Source of the DNA: an uncultured Lachnospiraceae bacterium
GTDB lineage: Bacteria; Bacillota; Clostridia; Lachnospirales; Lachnospiraceae
Length of the DNA: 63,902 bases
Reading direction: 5' to 3'
Assembly (NCBI GenBank): GCA_910577045.1
Contig: CAJTLB010000017.1
Coordinates: 1-63,902, forward strand
In this document: positions 1 to 8,865 of the stretch, piece after piece
Numbering within the stretch: the stretch's first letter is position 1
Layout: each line of letters starts with the position of its first letter
Notes under the pieces: model-generated
The model's input: only the letters and a program-made list of their open reading frames with translations
Databases searched by the model: none
What the model was told of the DNA's origin: nothing
Program-made: the position numbers and the translations under genes

Positions 1-2
1 TC

Positions 3-752
3 CAGCTTTACAGGGCCCTGAAATTCCCAAGGAGTACTTATTACAAGGCTCTGGTTCGTGTACCTTCAAATAAGCGGATGGAGTATGAGGAATTCGGCAG
101 GAAAGTGAAACAGGCCTTTGAGGATTCCAAACGCAGATATGGGGCTGTCAAACTATGCCGTGTACTCAATGGCGCAGGGACACCTTGCAGCATCAAGCGG
201 GTCCAAAGGCATATGGCAGAGCAGGGACTGCGCTCTGTGGTGGTAAAGAAATACAACCACCATGCCGATCACGGCAGTATCCCAGATGATAAAGTGAATA
301 TCTTGAAACGTGATTTTAGAACGGAAACCATCAACCAAAAATGGTGCACAGATATCACCTACATCCATGTACAGAAAGAAGGATGGACTTATCTGGCGTC
401 TGTTATGGATTTGTGCAGCCGTAAAATCATCGGCTATGCCTATGACACAACTATGACAGCAGAACTGGCAGTAAAAGCGGTAGAGAATGCCTGCCTGGAC
501 AGGAAAGGAATCCTGCATTCTTTTAGCCGTAAGGGAAATCCGTACGATAATGCCTGCATGGAATCCTTCCATTCTGTACTGAAAAAGGAAGAAATATATC
601 TTCATACTTATCAGGATTCAAAGGAGGCCCGCAGAGCAATCTTTGAATACATAGAAGGCTGGTGCTGGTATAACCGTAAGCGGATCCATAGTTCTATTGG
701 TTACATAACACCACAGCAAAAGGAGGATGAGGAACTTAAAAAAGCAGCATAA
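3..752 (+). pseudogene. IS3-family transposase OrfB, 5' cut by window and internally deleted
   Basis: Reading frame is open from the left window edge, so the N-terminus is missing; the first ATG in frame is at 78 but homology begins before it. The protein matches the IS3/IS150-group DDE integrase: a helical N-terminal region (RRYGAVKLCRVL), the first catalytic Asp in WCTDITYI, and the C-terminal catalytic Glu region (NPYDNACMESFHSVLKKE). The stretch that normally carries the second Asp (an HSDxGxQY-type motif) is absent: VENACLDRKG runs directly into ILHSFSRKG, consistent with an in-frame loss of roughly 25-30 codons near nt 500. The enzyme should therefore be inactive. It ends in TAA at 750-752. 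No terminal repeat could be fixed with certainty downstream. Confidence 0.85.
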
Positions 753-962
753 TCTTTCGACTTTTTTGTCCAACGTATTGACATACATAACCAACCTGTT
801 CCAAAAATTAATCTCTATGAAATATTCACCTATCACCCTTTTCCTTTAGCAAAATCTAACTACAACTGATTTTTTTCTATTTCTATCATAATAGAATATG
901 CCACAAACTTGTAAATGAATAAAGTGAAAATGCAAAAATCTTTTTTCTCTTTTTCAACAATG

Positions 963-994
963 CAAAGAAAAACAGCCAGAATAACCTGACTGTT
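963..994 (-). terminator. Probable terminator of the hsd operon
   Basis: On the minus strand a 9-bp stem (AACAGTCAG / CTGGCTGTT, one G-T pair) with a 6-base loop is followed by TTTCTTT. It lies 50 bases past the hsdR stop. The remaining non-coding sequence between 753 and 1043 shows no gene. Confidence 0.55.
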
Positions 995-1043
995 CCTAAC
1001 AAACACTTCTATATTGTTTTAAAAAACTCTCTTTTAACGCCAA

Positions 1044-4000
1044 TCACAGTTTTGGTTTCTCACCATATGGCACTGAATCTTCCGCTACCATCGAAAGCTC
1101 TGTTCTTGTCTGAAAATCATAATCCGCAACTATCGGCTTTATATTGCCACTCATCAATTCCGCTTGTTTTATCACAATATCAACAGCACCTTTAGCTTTC
1201 TCCGGTGGATACTTATATTTCCGCAAAAGATGTTTCACCTGTGTCCTCATATAAGCACGGGCAGACTCCTTCTTATCCCAATCAACCGTCCTGCTCCTAC
1301 GGATCAATTCCGTCAATTCCTGCGCCATTTCAATCAAAACCTTATCCTGCATCTTTCTAAGGACTTCGGGATCTGCCACAAGTGCATCATAAAATGCCAG
1401 TTCCTCCGTAGACAGTCCTTTTTCATCCCCTGCTTTATAAGCCTCTGTCATCTCTTTTGACAGATTCAATAATTCCTCAATCACCTCTGCACTGGTAATC
1501 AGTCTGTTATTGTACATCTTTAATAATTTCTGCATCTTCTCCGAAAAGAGCTGTGACTTCACAACTCCGGTTCTTGCAAATACACGGATATTATCCTCCA
1601 ACAGTTTCCGCAGCATCTCCGCAGCAATATTCTTGTGCTTCATCCTTCGGATTTTCTCCATATATTCCTCTGATAAAATCGAAATCTCAGGGTTCCTTTT
1701 CCCCGCCTCCGCAAAGATATTATAAACACCATCCTGCTCAATCGCCTGCTCCAACAATTTCACAATCCTTGCATTTATTTCATTTGTCGTAATCCCCATT
1801 CGTCCGACGGTCTTGCAGATTCCAGCCTTCACACATTTAAAAAACTCAATTTCCTGCTTTATCCTAGCATCAAGCATACTCCGGCAAAGAGTTTCCGCCT
1901 GGCTAAGTGCCGTAGCCTCCCGGATAAAACTTTTCTGTTCCTCCTCTACGTCCATCTCAAGGGCAAAATCAACCCCTTTTGCTATCACAGCAAGACGCAC
2001 TGAATCGTCTGAACCAAAAAAATCAGAATAATCAAATCCATAAAACATATCCCGCACGATTTCCAGCTTCTCTATCGCTATGGATAATGCCTGTCCCAAA
2101 TCTGGAATCTTGTCCTGATCACGCTTGGTATACTGACTTAACGCACTTTTCAATTCTGCCGCCATACCTATGTAATCAACAATCAATCCCGCCTCTTTAT
2201 CCCTGCACACACGGTTGACACGGGCGATTGCCTGCATCAGATTATGACCCTTCATCGGCTTATCAATATACATAGTCGCCATAGATGGAACATCAAAACC
2301 CGTCAGCCACATATCCACCACAATTGCAATTTTAAACTCACTGGTATCATCCTTAAATTCCAGCATAAGACCATCCCGGTACGCTTTGTTCCCAATAATA
2401 TCATGCCAATCCTCATCATCCTGATTGCTCGATGTCAAAACCACTTTCACTTTCTGTTTCCATTCCGGCCGCTTTTCCAGAATAATCCGATAAAGATTGA
2501 TGGCAATCCGCCGACTCATACACACAATCATAGCCTTGCCCGTAAGCACATACTGTCTATCTTCATAATGGGCAATCATATCATCCGCCAAAAGAGACAA
2601 CCTTTCTTTAGAACCTATGATTGCTTCAATGGTAGACAAGTCTGACTTTGATTTTTCAATCGCCGTCTCTGATGCTTCACCTGTCATTTTTTCGTATTCT
2701 GCATCTATCTTTTTCAGCAGTTCTTCATTCAGCTTTATCTTCGCAGTACGGTTTTCATAATAAATCGGAACTGTTGCCCCATCTTCTACTGCCTGCGTCA
2801 TATCATAAATATCAATATATTCCCCAAAGACCTCCACTGTTGACCTGTCATCAAAATCAATGGGTGTCCCAGTAAATCCGATAAATGTAGCGTTCGGAAG
2901 AGAATCCCTCATATACTTTGCCATGCCATATTTCCATTCACCTGTTTCCCTATCAAGTTTCCCCTCCAGACCATATTGAGAACGATGCGCCTCATCTGCC
3001 ATAAATATGATATTATTCCGCTCACTCAATACTTCACTGCTTTCCTCAAATTTCTGGATAGTAGTAAAAATAATACCGCCAGCCTTTACCTTTAGCAGTT
3101 CCCTCAAATGCTCCCGGCTCTTTGCCTGCTTCGGAGTCTGCCGCAACAACAGCTTGGAACTGGAACAAAACGTGTCAAAAAGTTGATTATCCAAATCATT
3201 CCTGTCTGTCAACACTATAATAGTGGGATTATTAAATTTCGGATTACTGACAATGCACCCCGTATAGAATACCATAGACAGACTCTTCCCACTGCCCTGC
3301 GTATGCCACACTACCCCGACCTTTCTGCTATGTTCCTTCAGAGCATTCCTTGTTCGCTCCACCGCTTTTCTCACCGCAAAATACTGATGATATCCGGCAA
3401 TGATTTTAATTGTCCTGCCCTTACTATTTTGGAAAACAATAAAATTCCGTATCAAATCCAAAAGCCTTGCTTTCGGAAATACACCATTCAAAAGAACCGA
3501 AAAATAATTAAGTCCTCCCTCTTCCGGTTTTTCTCCATTTTCCGATTTCCACACCATATACCGGGTAAAATCAGACGTGATTGTTCCCATACGGGTGTCC
3601 AGACCATCACTGATTACATTAAAAGCATTGTAATAAAACAAAGACGGAATATCCATTTGGTAGTTCTTAACCTGCTTATATGCGTTTTCAATCGTAGTCT
3701 CTTCATTCGTAATATTTTTCAGTTCAAACAATACCAACGGAATACCATTCACAAATACCAAAACATCTGGTCTCTTATTCTTATACTCAATCATGGTATA
3801 TTGATTGACGACATAAAATTTATTTCTTTCTGGTTCTGCAAAATCAATCAACTTTACCGTATAAGTACGCAGTTCCCCATTCACACGATAATTAACTGGA
3901 ACGCCCTCAATTAGATATTTATGAAAAGCCGCATTCATATCCTCTAATTTAAGCAAGCCAAGGTTTTTAATAGACTTGTAGGCTTCTTCTACCATGTCGG

Positions 4001-4163
4001 TCTTAATCCTCTGATTTATTTTAAACATAGCAGATTCAAAAACATCTCTAAGTATCACCTCATGATAATCTCTACTGATATCTGGCCCATAGAAATATTC
4101 GTATCCATTTTTCCGTAATTCTGTTATAATTACCTGTTCTAATGTATTTTCATTAATAGGCAT
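1044..4163 (-). CDS. hsdR: Type I restriction enzyme, R (endonuclease/translocase) subunit
   Basis: This is the ATP-dependent DNA translocase and nuclease subunit of a type I restriction-modification complex (R2M2S). At 1039 residues it is full length for the family. The N-terminal PD-(D/E)xK nuclease core is visible as RPDV (D133) followed by FELK (E147, K149). The SF2 motor shows Walker A HTQGSGKS at 287-294, the DEAH-type box DEAH at 390-393, and FTGTP about 40 residues later. A WLTGFDVP-type motif and an ARVNR-type motif VI lie further on. The C-terminal helical part contacts MTase. The gene is last in the minus-strand hsd operon, 18 bases after the split ORF upstream. All catalytic motifs look intact, so this subunit should be functional. 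Confidence 0.95.
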   Translation of the reverse strand: MPINENTLEQVIITELRKNGYEYFYGPDISRDYHEVILRDVFESAMFKINQRIKTDMVEEAYKSIKNLGLLKLEDMNAAFHKYLIEGVPVNYRVNGELRTYTVKLIDFAEPERNKFYVVNQYTMIEYKNKRPDVLVFVNGIPLVLFELKNITNEETTIENAYKQVKNYQMDIPSLFYYNAFNVISDGLDTRMGTITSDFTRYMVWKSENGEKPEEGGLNYFSVLLNGVFPKARLLDLIRNFIVFQNSKGRTIKIIAGYHQYFAVRKAVERTRNALKEHSRKVGVVWHTQGSGKSLSMVFYTGCIVSNPKFNNPTIIVLTDRNDLDNQLFDTFCSSSKLLLRQTPKQAKSREHLRELLKVKAGGIIFTTIQKFEESSEVLSERNNIIFMADEAHRSQYGLEGKLDRETGEWKYGMAKYMRDSLPNATFIGFTGTPIDFDDRSTVEVFGEYIDIYDMTQAVEDGATVPIYYENRTAKIKLNEELLKKIDAEYEKMTGEASETAIEKSKSDLSTIEAIIGSKERLSLLADDMIAHYEDRQYVLTGKAMIVCMSRRIAINLYRIILEKRPEWKQKVKVVLTSSNQDDEDWHDIIGNKAYRDGLMLEFKDDTSEFKIAIVVDMWLTGFDVPSMATMYIDKPMKGHNLMQAIARVNRVCRDKEAGLIVDYIGMAAELKSALSQYTKRDQDKIPDLGQALSIAIEKLEIVRDMFYGFDYSDFFGSDDSVRLAVIAKGVDFALEMDVEEEQKSFIREATALSQAETLCRSMLDARIKQEIEFFKCVKAGICKTVGRMGITTNEINARIVKLLEQAIEQDGVYNIFAEAGKRNPEISILSEEYMEKIRRMKHKNIAAEMLRKLLEDNIRVFARTGVVKSQLFSEKMQKLLKMYNNRLITSAEVIEELLNLSKEMTEAYKAGDEKGLSTEELAFYDALVADPEVLRKMQDKVLIEMAQELTELIRRSRTVDWDKKESARAYMRTQVKHLLRKYKYPPEKAKGAVDIVIKQAELMSGNIKPIVADYDFQTRTELSMVAEDSVPYGEKPKL

Positions 4164-4181
4164 AAAATCACATCTTTCCTT

Positions 4182-5512
4182 TTATCTTTTCTTAGACATA
4201 CGCCAAAAAGCAATCTTTATCTGCAAATACAGATACCAATCATCCAAAAAATAATCAAACTCCATAGCATTTGCAAAATATGGCTCTATTATTTTCAATT
4301 GCACCCTCGCCCATTCCGAATTAGTAACCTTAAATCTATAATCAATTTCCCTTGCAACGTCCATCATTTCTTCTTCCGATAAATCAGAAGCCTGAGCTTG
4401 GGAAATAATTGAAAGCATTGAATTTAACCTATCATTTATAAAAGGCTCTCCACCTTTTTCAATCAATTTGTAGGCTTCTTCATCTGGCATACCCATAAAT
4501 ATATCTTCGAGATAATGCAGTTTTCCAATGCATATCCATTAGGGATAAAATTTGTGCGATATCGAACTGGATTTTCATTAAAACAGTCATCTATATCCAT
4601 ATTCTGCAATTTATTGTGTATTTCCTTTATTCCCTCTTTCATTGTTTCCTGAAATTCCTGCAACTCGGATTGCATCTTTTCATCAGCAAAATGCGCCTTC
4701 ATGATACCAATCCATTCTTTAATTTGATAGCATTCCTTATCTCCACATCTCTCTGCAAACGCCTCCTTCAATCCCAACAAATAACTAATATATGTATCAG
4801 ATTCTTCCGGTAAGGGAATATGCTTTTCAATTAAATCTGCAATTTGAGCATCATTATATCTATCAATGGCCTGTACAATTTTCTCAATATATTTGTACCG
4901 TTTACTCAAATACTGTATTATTTGTGACACTCTAATTGGAACATATTTATTGAACTCCATATCATTTCTGTACACTACCGCATAATAATCTGCATCTTTT
5001 AATTCAGAATTTGTATTCTCAAGCAGTCGCATTACTGCACCATGACCTGATATATAGGGACACCACTCTGGCTCATCTCCCTGATATATTTTATGCTGGC
5101 TTGTTTCAACTGGATGTACAGAACAAAGTGAACGAAGATATTTGAAATACTTCTCATCATTACCACTTCCATCATTCCCCTTTTGGTTAAAGCACGATAT
5201 ATCATTCTTCGCTTCATACGGAACATTATAAATTTTTGAAATCATGCTTATACAGTCAATTAATGTCTGTCCATAATTAAAAATATCATACAAGCCAAAC
5301 AGAGATTTAAGTTCCAAAGTATTGCAATGCGCAACCAGCTCATCAATACGATCCAGACAAGCATAAATACAATTGTATGCCTCCATTTCTATGGTTTTTC
5401 CCTTTTTTTCAGGAGACTTAAAATTTGCCTTTTTTTCACAAGTAAAATTATTCCATTCATTTATCTTCTCACGCAAGCACCTATTCAGTTCTGGATTTAA
5501 AGTAAGTTTCAT
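4182..5512 (-). pseudogene. Hsd-operon accessory protein of unknown family, split by a frameshift
   Basis: Two minus-strand frames (5512-4463, 349 codons; 4496-4182, 104 codons) read as a single protein of about 440-450 residues. The first frame makes sense up to NGYALEN (about 4525) and then ends in a nonsense tail. The second frame, read back past its first Met, continues naturally as LHYLEDIFMGMPDEEAYK. Adding one A to the AAAA run (plus-strand T's at 4521-4524) would join them as LEKLHYLEDIF. The family was not recognised. An R-x5-H pattern (R127, H133, in RSLCSVHP) resembles the Rx4-6H signature of HEPN RNase domains; this is a weak inference. Its place between hsdS and hsdR suggests a defence accessory role. 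It may be a true mutation, phase variation or a sequencing error. Confidence 0.6.
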
Positions 5513-5633
5513 AACACTCTCCTTCTATGATAAACGATAATTTACCGCCGCATCAGGAATGGAAATATGCGGAAAAAGTGGATTGCGGCGGTAACGAGGA
5601 AACAGCAAGGCCGTTTTCGAGTCTTTGGGTGGC

Positions 5634-6803
5634 TTAGATGTCAATTTTGGAGACATCCAGTTCTCCAGACATCAATTTAGGCAAAAGAGCATCCCTTAGA
5701 GAGACTAATCGCCTATTTTCCAGCAGATTATTCTCAATTTGAGGGATGACCGACCATGCAAAATCCGAAAAAACTTGCAATGAGTTGTCATCTGCTTTTG
5801 GTATCTCTAATGCAGAAATCATCTTTGTTGTTATGCTTCCTCTAATACTGCTCGAATCAGATATTGCGCGGAGCTCTTCATATCGATTCGCTAAATTCCA
5901 GAATAGGTAGGGGAGCATCTTCTTTTCGATATGAATAACAATTACTGATTGATTGACATATGTATCAAGCAAAAGCATAGATACCTGGCCTCTGGTAAAC
6001 CCCTGACCAGCGGAGGCCATTACAATATCATATTTTTTAGCAAGCTTTGTGGATGAATTATCAATTCCAGGTTGAGTTATGGTCTTTTCTGTGGAGGTGA
6101 CAAACCGATTTCGTGTTTCGCCGGATGATAGCCAACTAAATGCCCCATCCCAATATGCAGAATCGGAGGTTGATGGAGTTCCTCCACTGTATATGCGTTC
6201 GCTATAGGCACCAATAGTGGTCATTTCATTCTCGGCATTCCTAAAAAGCGAGATGAAACAGGCATTGACCATCTCATATAAATTCTCGTTTATTTTTCTA
6301 TTTACCGCAATTTTATCATCCAACAACTTCAGAATACCTGCGATGGCTTCCTGTTCCTCCAACGTCGGAACCATCACTGTTATGCCCTGCACTACATCTG
6401 TTTGAACCCTCTGCCTTCCAGAAGAACCTACCATTGACTTGATTGCCGGTTCTCTAACTAATGGGCTAGATATCAAATAATATACAAAATTTTCATCTAC
6501 TCCTTCTCTTGCCCTAAAAACAATATACTCAGTAGAGCCAAAGCCAACTTCTCCATCATCTAAAATATTAACCTTAGCCGTTTTCCCATTTTCCAAACAT
6601 GGTGTTATTCTTGCCATAATAGTGTCACCGTTTCGGAATTTTGTACCACCAGAAAAAGGTTCTAATTCAAATTCTGTGATATCTCTACAAAAAGGCTGTA
6701 ATTTATCCATTGCAATTTTCTTTGCAATGACACCTTTCTTAATTGTTTCGCGCGGATTAAATTCAACAACTTCATCTAATCTCTTTGAAACCCAATCTGC
6801 CAT
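5634..6803 (-). CDS. hsdS: Type I restriction-modification specificity subunit
   Basis: Determines the DNA target of the complex. The 389-residue protein has the usual two target-recognition domains separated by conserved helices. TRD1 spans roughly residues 1-145. The central spacer helix begins at LEEQEAIAGILKLLDDKI. TRD2 spans roughly 195-345 and opens with the characteristic SGGTPS..YWDG..SWLSSGE pattern. The C-terminal helix ends RDALLPKLMSGELDVS. The start ATG has a good site (AAGGTGG) a few bases upstream. There is no sign of an inverted second hsdS cassette near by, so no shuffling is evident. Confidence 0.93.
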   Translation of the reverse strand: MADWVSKRLDEVVEFNPRETIKKGVIAKKIAMDKLQPFCRDITEFELEPFSGGTKFRNGDTIMARITPCLENGKTAKVNILDDGEVGFGSTEYIVFRAREGVDENFVYYLISSPLVREPAIKSMVGSSGRQRVQTDVVQGITVMVPTLEEQEAIAGILKLLDDKIAVNRKINENLYEMVNACFISLFRNAENEMTTIGAYSERIYSGGTPSTSDSAYWDGAFSWLSSGETRNRFVTSTEKTITQPGIDNSSTKLAKKYDIVMASAGQGFTRGQVSMLLLDTYVNQSVIVIHIEKKMLPYLFWNLANRYEELRAISDSSSIRGSITTKMISALEIPKADDNSLQVFSDFAWSVIPQIENNLLENRRLVSLRDALLPKLMSGELDVSKIDI

Positions 6804-6880
6804 ATATTTGCCACCTTCATCTAACTATTTCTTACGCACCTTATTAGCATTCCTTCTTGCCTATTATAATTTTAACCTAT

Positions 6881-7231
6881 TCAAAACCCCATTTTCTGAT
6901 TTAGATAATCGGAAATCCCTTTCCTCTCCAATGCAAATAATGGAATATGCCGATTGATATATCTCAACTCATTCCATAAAATCTCCGGTGGTTTTGAAAC
7001 AGGCTGACTGGTTACACTCATGTTATTTCCATAAATGTACGCCAACAGATTAAGCTCCATTCGGTACTTTCCTGTGAGTTTGGATATTCTTTGTTGTGCT
7101 TTCTGCATATCAAATGGAACCTTATTTAAAACTTTGTCATTCTCATCAATTTCATCCTCATATTCCTTAAAATCATGCTTTTCCTTTAGATTCTCATAAG
7201 TTTTGTAAACCTCTCTCAAATCAAAGTTCAT
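6881..7231 (-). CDS. Small hypothetical protein between hsdM and hsdS
   Basis: The ATG at 7231 lies inside the last codons of hsdM (the stop of hsdM is at 7221), giving an 11-base overlap and likely translational coupling. The 116-residue product is charged and mostly helical: an acidic, Lys/Glu-rich first 45 residues (KEYEDEIDENDKVLNK), then a helix QKAQQRISKLTGKYRMELNL. No signal peptide or membrane segment is visible. I do not recognise the family. Its fixed position in the operon suggests a partner or modulator of the methylase complex, which is inference only. Confidence 0.75.
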   Translation of the reverse strand: MNFDLREVYKTYENLKEKHDFKEYEDEIDENDKVLNKVPFDMQKAQQRISKLTGKYRMELNLLAYIYGNNMSVTSQPVSKPPEILWNELRYINRHIPLFALERKGISDYLNQKMGF

Positions 7232-8735
7232 ACCCAATCGCCCCCAATTTATTCCTTATTTCATCTTCCAACTCACGCGATTTTGCAAACAATCCTGACA
7301 GTTCCGAAGTCAGCCTCTGCATCTTTCCCTCAAATGGCTCTCCGTCCTCTTCTTCCTGCTCTATCCCTACATATCGCCCCGGCGTTAAAATGTAATCCTG
7401 CTCTCCAATCTCCGCTAATGATGCTTCCTTACAAAAACCCTGAATATCATCATATTCCTTTCCCTGTCTCCAATTCTGATATGTATCCGCAATTTTTCTA
7501 ATATCATCTTCTGATAATTCCCGAACCTTTCGGTCTATCATATGTCCTAATTTTCTTGCATCTATGAAAAGCACTTTATTTTGGGATTGCTCTGTTTTTC
7601 CTTTCCGCAAAATCCAAAGAGATACTGGAATCCCCGTAGAATAAAACAATTGACTCGGCATTGCCACAATACATTCGACAACATCACCTATAATCATGTT
7701 TTTCCTAATATTTCCCTCATTGGATGTATTAGAACTTAAGGAACCATTTGCTAATACTGTCCCACATACTCCACCTGCCGGACTTAAATGATGAATCATA
7801 TGCTGCAACCAGGCAAAGTTAGCATTACCAACTGGCGGAATTCCATATTTCCACCGGATATCATCTTTCAGCCTTTCCCCTCCCCAATCCGATACATTAA
7901 ATGGTGGATTAGCTAAAATATAATTTGCCTTTAATGTCTTATGCTGGTCATCGTGAAAGGAATCTGCATTATGCTTTCCAAGATTTGCTTCCAATTGCCG
8001 AATCGCCAGATTCATCTTTGCCAGTTTCCATGTTGTTGGATTACTTTCCTGGCCAAAAATAGAAATGTCCCTGACATTCCCCTGATGCTCTCTTACAAAT
8101 CGGGCTGATTGACAAAACATACCCCCACTCCCACATGCTGGATCAAAAATCTGCCCTTCAAACGGCTCAATCATCTCCACTAAAGTCCTTACAATACAGG
8201 ATGGTGTATAAAATTCTCCCCCTAACTTACCTTCCGCACTTGCAAACTTGCTCAAAAAATATTCATATACACGTCCTAAAACATCTCTTTCCTGCGCTGC
8301 TGTTGAACCAACCTCTATATTGGTAAACAAAGTTACCAATTCTCCCAAACGTGTTTTATCAAGTTCTGCTCTTGAATAATTTTTTGTCAAAACGCCTTTT
8401 AATGAGTTATTTTCATTCTCTATCGTTTCCATTGCATGGTCAATTACACTGCCTATATCTGCACTAGTTGCATTCTTCTGAATCTCTGACCATCTTGCCT
8501 CCTTTGGAACCCAGAAAATATTATCCGCCAAATACTCATCCCTGTCTTCCTCATCACCATATCCTTCTTCCAGCAAAGCCTGATACTTTTCTTCAAAAGA
8601 ATCCGATACATATTTCAAAAATATTAGCCCTAAGACCACATGCTTATACTCTGCTGCATCCATATTAGAACGCAACTTGTCTGCCGCCTGCCATAACTTT
8701 TCTTCAAATCCAATATTGGTAGTTCCTGCTGCCAT
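7221..8735 (-). CDS. hsdM: Type I restriction-modification DNA methylase subunit
   Basis: N6-adenine methyltransferase subunit that works with HsdS and HsdR. I chose the ATG at 8735 because GGAGG sits five bases upstream of it; a GTG ten codons earlier lacks such a site. The resulting 504 residues fit the family. Key motifs: an N-terminal helical HsdM_N domain, the SAM-binding motif DPACGSGGMF at about 198-207, and the catalytic NPPF at 276-279, which marks an N6-adenine enzyme. It is the first gene of the operon. The 100 bases upstream are AT-rich; I could not fix a convincing promoter there. Confidence 0.95.
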   Translation of the reverse strand: MAAGTTNIGFEEKLWQAADKLRSNMDAAEYKHVVLGLIFLKYVSDSFEEKYQALLEEGYGDEEDRDEYLADNIFWVPKEARWSEIQKNATSADIGSVIDHAMETIENENNSLKGVLTKNYSRAELDKTRLGELVTLFTNIEVGSTAAQERDVLGRVYEYFLSKFASAEGKLGGEFYTPSCIVRTLVEMIEPFEGQIFDPACGSGGMFCQSARFVREHQGNVRDISIFGQESNPTTWKLAKMNLAIRQLEANLGKHNADSFHDDQHKTLKANYILANPPFNVSDWGGERLKDDIRWKYGIPPVGNANFAWLQHMIHHLSPAGGVCGTVLANGSLSSNTSNEGNIRKNMIIGDVVECIVAMPSQLFYSTGIPVSLWILRKGKTEQSQNKVLFIDARKLGHMIDRKVRELSEDDIRKIADTYQNWRQGKEYDDIQGFCKEASLAEIGEQDYILTPGRYVGIEQEEEDGEPFEGKMQRLTSELSGLFAKSRELEDEIRNKLGAIGYEL

Positions 8736-8865
8736 ATTTTCCTCCATTCTCTTCAGTAATATCACAAATTATATTTTTCTCATTGATTTTATTTATCATA
8801 ATAAATCCAAACAAAAGAAATGTATTTTTGTCAACAATACCAAATTACTTCTGTCCATCATACAA

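Noticed and set aside
3108..3914. 268-codon open frame on the plus strand, antisense to hsdR
   Set aside because: No ribosome site, unnatural composition, and the opposite strand is a full enzyme with all motifs.
4182..5512. Programmed frameshift between two functional frames
   Set aside because: No slippery heptamer plus pseudoknot is seen; a run of only four A's fits a simple deletion better.
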